In this document: in pieces, positions 44,262 to 51,910 of the stretch
Numbering within the stretch: position 1 is the stretch's first letter
Layout: the number at the start of each line of letters is the position of its first letter
Assembly: GCA_963975425.1 (NCBI GenBank)
Contig: CAXBGS010000005.1
Coordinates: 372,001-436,000, forward strand
From: CAXBGS01 sp963975425
Lineage (GTDB): Bacteria > Planctomycetota > Planctomycetia > Pirellulales > Pirellulaceae
Direction: 5' to 3'
DNA: 64,000 bases
Program-made: the position numbers and the translations under genes
The notes under the pieces: generated by a model
Database searches by the model: none
What the model saw: only the letters and a program-made list of their open reading frames with translations
Told to the model about the DNA's origin: nothing

Positions 44262-45509
44262 TTACAGCTCTTCCTGGATCGTTTCCTTGGAAGCCTTCGT
44301 TCCAAGTGCACCCCAAAGACCGTATGGGCTTTGCGATCCTGGAACGTTCACGCTGTTGCTGCCAGCCACACCAACGTAGACCGTTGGAGCGTTGCTGTTG
44401 CCAGCCTCGATCGAATCGGTGATGAACTTGACCGCTCCATCACCCATCAGAACGTGCACGCCACCTTGGTGACGGCTACTTGCAGTCCAAGTTCCGTTGG
44501 AAAGAACACCATTGTTCAGGCACAATTCTTTGTTCGGCGGAAGGACCGTGTTGAAACCACTGTAGATACCATGAGCGTGGTGATAACGGTATCCACGTCT
44601 TGCTTCGGCTCCACCATCAAGAGTTGCTGCGGCGCTCCAAAACTGTGGGCGAAGTGGATCGATTTCGCCAGCGATCTCACGACAAAAGTTAGGATTGTCG
44701 TAGACACCTGGTACGTTGCCGTTCATGCCGTTGGCGTGTGTTCGGACATCGCGGTCACCCAGGTCGGTTGCGATTTCACCAGCGATCACCGTATTGGCAA
44801 GACCATCAAGGATATCGCGGAAAGCCGTTTTCGATCGCGGAACGAATGCACCACGACAAGATTCACGAGTCCGTTGAGCTTGGCCGCTAGTCGCATCCCA
44901 CATCGAGGTCATGCCGTTGTAGCCACGTGGGCCACGGTTGGTGAAGTGCATGCCGTCACCGATACAAGCGGCATAGTTGGTTCGACCCTGTGCCGGGAAA
45001 CCGCGGCCTGGATCACTCGGGCAGCGAAGGGTTGGAATCTCAGTCAACCAAGGCTCGTAACGAGTCATGTTGTGGCTGCCGAGTCCCTTGTTTGGACTTG
45101 GGCCCATCGCTTGGAAGAACGGTGGCATTCCGTCAGCAATTCCGGTCGCTGGGTCTGGCGGATCAAGCGGGTTGCTGATCTGCTCCCAAAGCGCTTGCTG
45201 CTCGAAGAACGGCAGCAAACCGACAAGGTAACTGAGCGATTCGCCATTGTTGGCGTTCGGGGGATCGTTGCTCCAGTTTGCCGTCGGGGCGGATGTTCCG
45301 CCGAAGTGCTGGGGCAGTCGATTGTAGGCAGAGTGGTAGTTATGAACGGCCAAACCAATTTGCTTGAAATTGTTGCTGCAGCTCATACGACGAGCCGCTT
45401 CGCGTGCAGCCTGAACGGCTGGCAACAGCAAACCGACAAGCACGCCGATGATTGCAATCACGACGAGCAGTTCCACGAGTGTGAAACCCTGATTTCTAGC
45501 TTTCTTCAT
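44262..45509 (-). CDS. DUF1559 prepilin-like protein
   Basis: 415-residue protein of the planctomycete-expanded DUF1559 family. It begins with a type IV pilin-like methylation motif, KKARNQGFTLVELLVVIAIIGVLVGLLLPAVQAAREAARR (Gly-Phe cleavage, Glu at +5), then SCSNNFKQIGLAVHNYHSAYNRLP, the typical DUF1559 start. The rest is the beta-rich H-x-x-H-containing domain, ending in LMGDGAVKFITDSIEAGNSN, common to the family. Such proteins are very abundant in planctomycete genomes; role in pseudopili or surface sheets is suspected. Ribosome site AGGTAA is near the ATG at 45509. It follows the small lipoprotein gene at 45588. Confidence 0.93.
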   Translation of the reverse strand: MKKARNQGFTLVELLVVIAIIGVLVGLLLPAVQAAREAARRMSCSNNFKQIGLAVHNYHSAYNRLPQHFGGTSAPTANWSNDPPNANNGESLSYLVGLLPFFEQQALWEQISNPLDPPDPATGIADGMPPFFQAMGPSPNKGLGSHNMTRYEPWLTEIPTLRCPSDPGRGFPAQGRTNYAACIGDGMHFTNRGPRGYNGMTSMWDATSGQAQRTRESCRGAFVPRSKTAFRDILDGLANTVIAGEIATDLGDRDVRTHANGMNGNVPGVYDNPNFCREIAGEIDPLRPQFWSAAATLDGGAEARRGYRYHHAHGIYSGFNTVLPPNKELCLNNGVLSNGTWTASSRHQGGVHVLMGDGAVKFITDSIEAGNSNAPTVYVGVAGSNSVNVPGSQSPYGLWGALGTKASKETIQEEL

Positions 45510-45587
45510 TAAGATTACCTGTTATGAGAGACAAGAACGTAGGAAAAATATCGAGCGTCAACCGGACGCCAATGCAGCGACTGGCGT

Positions 45588-45773
45588 TTACTCGCCGTCA
45601 TCAACTGCTTCTTCGGTCGCGTTTGCGATTTCAGGGTTTTCGGAAAGGAACTGGCTGAGCTCATCTTGGGATGCAGCAGCCGGTTCGCCCGAATCGCCAC
45701 CGGTGTCACATCCGGCGATGCCAAAGGTCAGCGAAACCAAACAGACACCGAGAATTTTTGTGTAAAAAGCCAT
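45588..45773 (-). CDS. Small lipoprotein upstream of DUF1559 gene
   Basis: 61-residue lipoprotein: MAFYTKILGVCLVSLTFGIAGC lipobox with lipidated Cys22, then an acidic 39-residue mature part (DELSQFLSENPEIANATEEAVDDGE). Such short acidic lipoproteins often precede DUF1559 genes in planctomycetes. The two lie 78 bases apart on the same strand and are probably co-transcribed from the promoter at 46047-46074. ATG at 45773; frame is open upstream. Confidence 0.7.
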   Translation of the reverse strand: MAFYTKILGVCLVSLTFGIAGCDTGGDSGEPAAASQDELSQFLSENPEIANATEEAVDDGE

Positions 45774-46046
45774 AAAAGTACGTATTCCTATAACAGAGAT
45801 TGCTGGAGTTCCGCTCCGCCCGGAATGCCGCGTCACTAAAGAACGCGAGACCGAGAGCGTAAAACCGCAGCGGTAAATTTGGTTGGTTTGTGTTTCTTCA
45901 GCGATCAAGTGAATCGCTTACGCGGAAGAATCGCGTTGTCACGGCGTTAACTGCACTCGAAAAGGCAAGCAAGCCTGACGAAAGAAAAGTTCCGGGAGGA
46001 AAGGGATCACAGCCTCGAAGCTGCCCTAAGCTCTGACCGTAAAAGC

Positions 46047-46074
46047 ATTTTATTGCAGTCTAAAAAGCTGTCAA
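46047..46074 (-). promoter_or_regulatory. Strong sigma-70-type promoter for the lipoprotein-DUF1559 pair
   Basis: On the minus strand, TTGACA (46074-46069) and TAAAAT (46052-46047) are 16 bases apart. The -35 is perfect consensus and the -10 has one mismatch. Transcription would start near 46040, about 265 bases before the lipoprotein ATG. Confidence 0.65.
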
Positions 46075-46152
46075 GCGACAATGAGCGCCCTTAGTGGTCG
46101 CCTGTCGGGGGGAAGCACGATAGTCACCGTGCATTAATACCGATCGGTCTGA

Positions 46153-46186
46153 ATATCCGGGACCGCGAGATATCTGGGACCGCGAA
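46153..46186. repeat. 17-nt tandem duplication
   Basis: ATATCCGGGACCGCGAG at 46153-46169 is followed by ATATCTGGGACCGCGAA at 46170-46186, two mismatches. Non-coding. Confidence 0.85.
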
Positions 46187-46277
46187 GGGCAACGCCGAGA
46201 TACTGAAACGACAGCTGCTCGGTAATTCAGATACACGGTTTTGGGCACTCGGTGATTGGCACTCGGTTTTGAGCGGG

Positions 46278-49200
46278 CTACTGAACCGGTCCGGGGTAAC
46301 CCGCTAACAGGTTGTCCAAGAACAAAATGGTGCTTCGATAACGTTCCGACGGGACCGATCGAAACGCGTTTCGATCAGACAACACGCTTCGACATCTCGC
46401 CAGATTCGGAAACATTTTCTGCACTTGTTCGACCGTCACTTCACCGTTGTCAATCAGCTTTGCGCGCTCCACGATTGAATTGGCCAGTGTCATGGTGGTT
46501 GATAGCGCCACATGTGGCCGGTTCGCCTGAACTGCGGCGACCGTTTCAAAGTAAGCGACACTTTCGGATCCCAAGGACGGTGCCGCCTCTGCCGCGATGA
46601 CCAGAGCTTCGCGCCCGAGCCGGACCGATTCCGGTCCCATGTCACTGATTCGCCAAACGATGCGCAAACGTGACGCCAGCCCGTAACCGATATCGTCGGG
46701 CTCAAATTTCGAAAGCACCTCTTCGTACTCTTTGATCGCTGGGACCCCTTCGTTGTTGGGCATCAGCAGCAACTCAACCGCTTTGTACAATTCCGCGAGA
46801 CGACCTTCGAGCCTAGAAATCAAATCCTTTTTGCGTTTTTCATCCAGTTCCGTAATCGATCCCAAGGCCGAGTACGCCAGCAACAAGTAGGCGGGCCGCG
46901 GATCATCAGGATCTAGCTTTGCGGCCCTTTCCAATTCGCTTTCCCATTCCTCGACATCGCCGCGAAATTGCGCGAGCGACGAGTTCAGCAGCGCGAGATC
47001 GATGGGATCGGAAATATGATCCTTGGCCTTAGGCGATTCGATTGTCGTACGAGCTCGCAAACGAATCGCCATGGCTCGATAATTGATCGTGGGGCAAAGC
47101 GATTCGAGACCGTCGGAATAATACTGCAATGGCTCCCAGCGGTGCATGTCCTTTTGCACTTGCTGGGCTTCGGGCTTCATTCGGCTCAGCAGATGCGGTG
47201 CTCGCATGGCCAGCAAGTTGAACTCGTCTGTGATCGGCGGCGCACCGTTGCTGAACTCTCGCACGGCGACTTCGTCCATTTTCAGGAACGACAGCAGGTC
47301 GGTCGGCTTGATCATTCCAAAGGCTCGATAAAATGCCCTATCCTCGCGCGGGTAACGCAAGTAGTTTTCGCTGGTCATTTCTGGCTCGATCGGCTGATCC
47401 GAAGAAACGAACATCATGCTGCCCGGAGTCGGTTCATAGATTCGCATGTGCGGAAAGACTTCCAGCAGGCCTGCCGCCATCGAACGCGTTAATTCGAGAT
47501 CGAGGAATTGCGTGTCCATCCACTGTAAGAAAATGCCGCCCGGAAGCAGATGGTCGCGAGCGATCTGATTGAACTCGCGGGTATACAGATGCGAAGCCCC
47601 GGCGGTCCAAGGGTGCGATGGCTGCGACACGATATAGTCGTATTTCTTTGTGGTCAGAGCCAAACCATTGCGGCCATCGTTCAGCACGACATTGATGCGA
47701 GGATCGGCAAGAGGATCGCGTTGACGTGCATTTCGGATCCGGCGATTCGCGTCCACCACGGCGGGTTCCAGCTCGAATACATCAAACTGCTTGACCGACG
47801 GCGGGACGAATGATGCTGCCGTCCCACCGCCAAGCCCAATCACCAGCATGGTTTCGCCACCGGGTCGGACCAACGGCGGCAAAGCCGACAACCAAGCCCC
47901 GTCCGAGCTGAAGGGGAGTCCCGCGCCACGAAAGGATGCGGCGGCTTCGGGCAATCCGTTGGTCTGGAACCGGAACCCCGTCTCCTGTTGAAATACCGTG
48001 ACCGTCGCCGAACGGCCCACCTCGTTAAAAACGAAATCACCATGCGTCATCGGCCCGGGCAGTGCCGAGACGCGCAGCACGTTCTCAGGCGCCACCGGAA
48101 TGCTCATCAACATACAAGCGAGCGTCACGACGCCCGCAGCGGCATGCCCTTTGGGCAGCCGCATCACCATCACGATCGTGATCGCCAGGAGACCGTTCAA
48201 AAGAATCGCAAGAATGGTGGCGCCGTGGTATTCCAGCACGGGCAAGATGAACATTCCCGTAAGTAGCGATCCGGCGATGGCGCCAATCGTATTCCAGAAA
48301 TACACCTTGGCCGAACCGCGCGACGCGTCACGTTCGTCTTTGGCAAAAATACGGATCGCCAACGGAAACGTCGCGCCGATACAAGTTGCCGAAGGCAAAA
48401 GAATGGCAATCGATATTGCAACCTGTGCCAGCGTCGCGTGATTCCCCCCGAGGCCCTCGAGAGACCACGCGGACATGACGTTGATCGACCAGAACGCCAC
48501 CAGCGCGAACACACCGGTGAGCGCCTGTGCGTAGACGAATAAGATGGCCGCACGTTTGCGATCGGTCGCGAGCCGTGCCGCGATCCCACCGCCCAGCGCA
48601 ATGCCCAACAGAAACCCAGCCAGCATGGTCGCAAACGCAAAGATGCTGCCGCCGAGGCTATGGCCAAGCATTCGCGTAAAAACGATTTCGTAACAAAACG
48701 AAATCGAGCCGGAAATGGCGGCGAACCACAAAATGGATTCATAGGGAACGGGCGTGCCAGATTCCCGCGTGCCACTTACCGACGTGCTGGACTTTACCGG
48801 CGTGCCGGACTGTTCGCGCCGATCCGACTTTTTCTTGCCAGCGCGGGTCGATGCAAGTTGATTGCCGGTTCCTTCACCCGTTGTCGCATCCGTGATATCT
48901 GCATCCGTGATACCTGCATCGGAAGTTTCGACGTGTCCCGCCGGGATTTCCTTCAAACCCAGGTAGACCAGTGCAAAGACGGCGAGATTCACCCCCGCAC
49001 CGACCCAGGTTGTCCGCCCGAGACCGAGTGCCGGCAGACAGAGGAACGCGGCCGACAACGTGCCGACGACGGCGCCAAGCGTATTGATCGCGTACAGCAA
49101 CCCGATGCGTGGCCCCAATTCCTGATCATTGCGAACGACATACTTTGCCAACAGCGGCAACGTGGCTCCCATCATCGCCGTTGGCGGCAAAATCAGGGCG

Positions 49201-49610
49201 AATGCCGAAACCAGCCCGAACAGGACCATCGGCAGACTGCCGGCCGGGGGCGGTTCGGTTGCGCCGCCAAAAAATTTCACTTGCAGCGACTGGACCAGAG
49301 ACAACCCCAGCGGCATCGCCAAGGCACAGATCGCGATGCCCGCCTCCAACACGCCGTAGGTCAGCAGGGGTCGCCGGATCGCACCGGCGGTTCGACTGGC
49401 CACCCATGCACCAAATGAGAGCCCACCCATGTACGCGCCCAAGATCACCGCGAGAGCTTGTTCGGACGTCCCCAAGATGATTGCGAATTGCCGCAGCCAT
49501 ACCGTCTCGTACAACAGGGCCGCGAATCCGGAAAGTAAAAAACAGAGACAGACGACAAGAAAAGTTCGTTTTTGATCGACGCCAGCGCGACCATCGTTCG
49601 TATCAGTCAT
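46278..49610 (-). CDS. Fusion of transporter-like membrane part, spermidine-synthase-like domain and TPR-like C-terminus
   Basis: 1110-residue protein. The N-terminal part has about twelve membrane helices in two sets (start FLVVCLCFLLSGFAALLYETVWLRQ), divided by a hydrophilic loop with ITDADITDATTGEG and SGTPV repeats. The middle (about 580-790) is a spermidine-synthase-like Rossmann domain: MLVIGLGGGTAASFVP, FDVFELEPAVVDANRRI, VVLNDGRNGL and DYIVSQPSHPW. The rest (about 800-1110) is alpha-helical, TPR-like. Such fusions are common in planctomycetes; the substrate is not known and amine production is unproven. ATG at 49610; a TTG lies eight codons upstream. Confidence 0.78.
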   Translation of the reverse strand: MTDTNDGRAGVDQKRTFLVVCLCFLLSGFAALLYETVWLRQFAIILGTSEQALAVILGAYMGGLSFGAWVASRTAGAIRRPLLTYGVLEAGIAICALAMPLGLSLVQSLQVKFFGGATEPPPAGSLPMVLFGLVSAFALILPPTAMMGATLPLLAKYVVRNDQELGPRIGLLYAINTLGAVVGTLSAAFLCLPALGLGRTTWVGAGVNLAVFALVYLGLKEIPAGHVETSDAGITDADITDATTGEGTGNQLASTRAGKKKSDRREQSGTPVKSSTSVSGTRESGTPVPYESILWFAAISGSISFCYEIVFTRMLGHSLGGSIFAFATMLAGFLLGIALGGGIAARLATDRKRAAILFVYAQALTGVFALVAFWSINVMSAWSLEGLGGNHATLAQVAISIAILLPSATCIGATFPLAIRIFAKDERDASRGSAKVYFWNTIGAIAGSLLTGMFILPVLEYHGATILAILLNGLLAITIVMVMRLPKGHAAAGVVTLACMLMSIPVAPENVLRVSALPGPMTHGDFVFNEVGRSATVTVFQQETGFRFQTNGLPEAAASFRGAGLPFSSDGAWLSALPPLVRPGGETMLVIGLGGGTAASFVPPSVKQFDVFELEPAVVDANRRIRNARQRDPLADPRINVVLNDGRNGLALTTKKYDYIVSQPSHPWTAGASHLYTREFNQIARDHLLPGGIFLQWMDTQFLDLELTRSMAAGLLEVFPHMRIYEPTPGSMMFVSSDQPIEPEMTSENYLRYPREDRAFYRAFGMIKPTDLLSFLKMDEVAVREFSNGAPPITDEFNLLAMRAPHLLSRMKPEAQQVQKDMHRWEPLQYYSDGLESLCPTINYRAMAIRLRARTTIESPKAKDHISDPIDLALLNSSLAQFRGDVEEWESELERAAKLDPDDPRPAYLLLAYSALGSITELDEKRKKDLISRLEGRLAELYKAVELLLMPNNEGVPAIKEYEEVLSKFEPDDIGYGLASRLRIVWRISDMGPESVRLGREALVIAAEAAPSLGSESVAYFETVAAVQANRPHVALSTTMTLANSIVERAKLIDNGEVTVEQVQKMFPNLARCRSVLSDRNAFRSVPSERYRSTILFLDNLLAGYPGPVQ
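48886..48915 (-). repeat. 15-nt in-frame tandem duplication in the fusion protein gene
   Basis: GCATCCGTGATATCT at 48886-48900 and GCATCCGTGATACCT at 48901-48915 differ in one base, encoding repeated ITDAD in the loop between membrane halves. Confidence 0.8.
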
Positions 49611-49899
49611 AAAAGAAAAGTCCGCAGTTTCCAAAAATTACGGGAATGAATTCGACTCCTAATATCTCAAGCATAGTGGATATCGACGCCGCAATCGGAA
49701 CCCGGGCGCTCCCGCGGCCTTATATTGCTATTCTGTTAAGTGCAAACAAGACTCGGCTTAACTTGATCGGCGAATGTATCGCATGCGTTCCACGGCGGAA
49801 GCGGCGCTCATCGGCGAAACTCAATACATCGGCGGAAACCCACATCGGCGGAAACCCTGCGCGTTTCCTCCGATTGTCTCACCTAGGAAGGATTAATGT
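49611..49899. other. Divergent spacer upstream of the MoxR operon
   Basis: 289 bases between divergent genes, holding the operon promoter. It contains a perfect 16-base tandem pair at 49826. The moxR start is preceded by AGGAAGGA at 49885-49892. Confidence 0.5.
49826..49857. repeat. Perfect 16-nt tandem duplication
   Basis: ACATCGGCGGAAACCC occurs at 49826-49841 and exactly again at 49842-49857. A third, diverged copy (CTCATCGGCGAAACTC) starts near 49808. Non-coding. Confidence 0.95.
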
Positions 49900-51012
49900 A
49901 TGTCGGCAGACGACTTGGCCGGTACTCAGTCGGACGGACTTCAGTCCAACGGATCACAATCGATCGCATCAGAGAGCCCGCTGAGTCAGGCGGACGCTGG
50001 CCGGTTGCACGAGGCACGTGAAAAAATCTTGCGCGAGTTGGGCAAGATTATCGTGGGCCAAGAAGACGTGATCGAAGAAATCTTGATCTGCCTGTTCAGC
50101 CGTGGCCACGTCATGCTGGAAGGTGTCCCCGGCTTGGCCAAGACGCTGATGATCAGCACGCTTGCCCAAACACTGGATTTGTCCTTCAGTCGCATTCAAT
50201 TCACACCCGACCTGATGCCGGCCGACGTGACGGGAACCGAGATTATCGAAGAGGACCGATCGTCGGGGCGACGTGATTTCAGGTTCATGGAAGGCCCGTT
50301 ATTCGCCAACGTTGTGCTCGCGGACGAAATCAACCGGACTCCGCCCAAGACTCAGGCCGCTTTGCTGGAGGCGATGCAGGAACGACAAGTCACCGTCGGC
50401 AAGACGCGGCATCCGCTCTCGGACCCGTTTTTCGTACTCGCAACCCAAAACCCGATCGAACAAGAGGGCACCTATCCGCTGCCGGAGGCGCAGCAAGACC
50501 GGTTCATGTTTAAAGTCTTTGTCGAATACCCGTCGTTTGACGAAGAGTTTGAGGTCGCGCGGCGGACGACCGGATCGAGTTCAGAAAAAGTCGAACCAGT
50601 CCTGGGCGCTGAAGACATTCTGCGATTACAGGAGTTGGTGCGTCAGGTTCCCGTCAGCGATCACGTCGTGCGTTACGCGTTGTCACTGGTGCGTCAAACA
50701 CGTGTGGGCAGCGATGGGGTTCCCGAGTTTGTCGACGACCTGGTCGGCTGGGGCGCCGGTCCACGCGCGGTGCAGTTCTTGATTCTTGGCGGCAAAGCCC
50801 GCGCTTTGCTGGCCGGCCGATTTCATGTCCAAGTCGAAGACATCCAGGCACTCGCCGCGCCCGTGCTGCGACACCGCATGGTGGTGAACTTTGCGGCCGA
50901 GAGCGACGGAGTGACAAGCGACCAGGTGATCCAGCGGATCATTGATGCAACACCAACGACCGAGGACGAACTTTCTCAAGATGCCCGATTCCAAAAGATA
51001 TTTGCGTCCTGA
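49900..51012 (+). CDS. MoxR-family AAA+ ATPase
   Basis: 370-residue MoxR ATPase, a chaperone-like enzyme thought to mature or assemble partner proteins with VWA domains. Walker A GVPGLAKT at 75-82, Walker B VVLADEINR at 138-146, sensor 1 ATQNPIEQEGTYPLPEAQ. A Ser/Gln-rich leader (1-35) precedes the core. ATG at 49900 is preceded by AGGAAGGA, a strong ribosome site. First gene of a seven-gene run; the DUF58 gene start overlaps its end by 32 bases. Confidence 0.95.
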   Translation: MSADDLAGTQSDGLQSNGSQSIASESPLSQADAGRLHEAREKILRELGKIIVGQEDVIEEILICLFSRGHVMLEGVPGLAKTLMISTLAQTLDLSFSRIQFTPDLMPADVTGTEIIEEDRSSGRRDFRFMEGPLFANVVLADEINRTPPKTQAALLEAMQERQVTVGKTRHPLSDPFFVLATQNPIEQEGTYPLPEAQQDRFMFKVFVEYPSFDEEFEVARRTTGSSSEKVEPVLGAEDILRLQELVRQVPVSDHVVRYALSLVRQTRVGSDGVPEFVDDLVGWGAGPRAVQFLILGGKARALLAGRFHVQVEDIQALAAPVLRHRMVVNFAAESDGVTSDQVIQRIIDATPTTEDELSQDARFQKIFAS

Positions 51013-51883
51013 GGTTACGACGCGAATCCGGCGATTGGAACTGACGGCACGACGAGTGGTCGAAGGTTTCTTGTCGGGAATGCACCGTAGTCCTTACTTC
51101 GGCCAGTCGATCGAATTCCTGCAACACCGCCAGTACACACGCGGTGACGAGATTCGACACATCGACTGGAAGGTGTACGCGCGTCAAGACCGTCTGCACA
51201 TCAAGCAATACGAAGAGGAAACCAACCTGCGATTGACGTTGATGGTCGATCGCAGTGGCAGCATGGCCTACGGCGACGGTGAAGCGAACAAGTTCGATTA
51301 CTCGGCATCGTTGGCGGCATCACTGGCGTATCTCGCGCTGAGGCAAAAAGATGCCACGGGGCTATTCACGTTCGATAGTGATATCGTGGGAACGGTGCCG
51401 GCAAAGAGCAATCAACAACAACTCACTCGGATCCTCTCGCTGCTCGATTCGGTCGGCGCCGATGGGCGAACCGATTTACCCCGCGTCGCGAAACAAATCG
51501 CGCAGGGCATCCCCAAACGTGGCCTGATCGTCATCATCAGCGATCTGTTGGGCGTCGATTCGTTGGTCGATGGATTAAAAGTGCTGCGGCAACGCGGTCA
51601 CGATGTCGCGCTTTTTCATGTGCTGCATGACGACGAAGTGAATTTCGAATTCAACGGGGCGACCCGGTTCGAAGGCCTCGAGACGGATGATTTTTTGAAC
51701 TGCAATCCCAGGGCACTTCGTGAAGGCTACCTCGAGGCGCTCGACGCGTTTCTGGAGCAGACCAAAAAAGCCTGTGGCCGACTGTCGATCGATTACATGC
51801 TGGTCAAAACGAGCGAACCGCTTGATGCGGTCCTGGCAAAATTCTTGGCCGGCCGATTGTCACTGCCCAACTTACGAAAATAG
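50981..51883 (+). CDS. DUF58 protein (VWA-like)
   Basis: 300-residue DUF58 protein, the usual partner of MoxR ATPases. It has GQSIEFLQHRQYTRGDEIRHIDWKVYARQDRL, the family hallmark, and the MIDAS-like LMVDRSGSMAYGDG, with LIVIISDLLG later. ATG at 50981 lies inside the moxR 3' end, giving a 32-base overlap. It is predicted cytoplasmic or peripheral; no membrane helix seen. Function of DUF58 proteins is generally unknown. Confidence 0.93.
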   Translation: MPDSKRYLRPEVTTRIRRLELTARRVVEGFLSGMHRSPYFGQSIEFLQHRQYTRGDEIRHIDWKVYARQDRLHIKQYEEETNLRLTLMVDRSGSMAYGDGEANKFDYSASLAASLAYLALRQKDATGLFTFDSDIVGTVPAKSNQQQLTRILSLLDSVGADGRTDLPRVAKQIAQGIPKRGLIVIISDLLGVDSLVDGLKVLRQRGHDVALFHVLHDDEVNFEFNGATRFEGLETDDFLNCNPRALREGYLEALDAFLEQTKKACGRLSIDYMLVKTSEPLDAVLAKFLAGRLSLPNLRK

Positions 51884-51910
51884 TCAACCGAAAAGACGGA
51901 CACGATTCGC

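Larger units (their letters stand above)
45774..46277. other. Leader and spacer upstream of the small lipoprotein gene
   Basis: 504 bases between the small lipoprotein start and the end of the transporter-fusion gene. It contains the promoter at 46047-46074, a leader of about 265 bases before the lipoprotein ATG, and tandem repeats at 46153 and 46251. No gene is supported in the leader. Confidence 0.5.
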
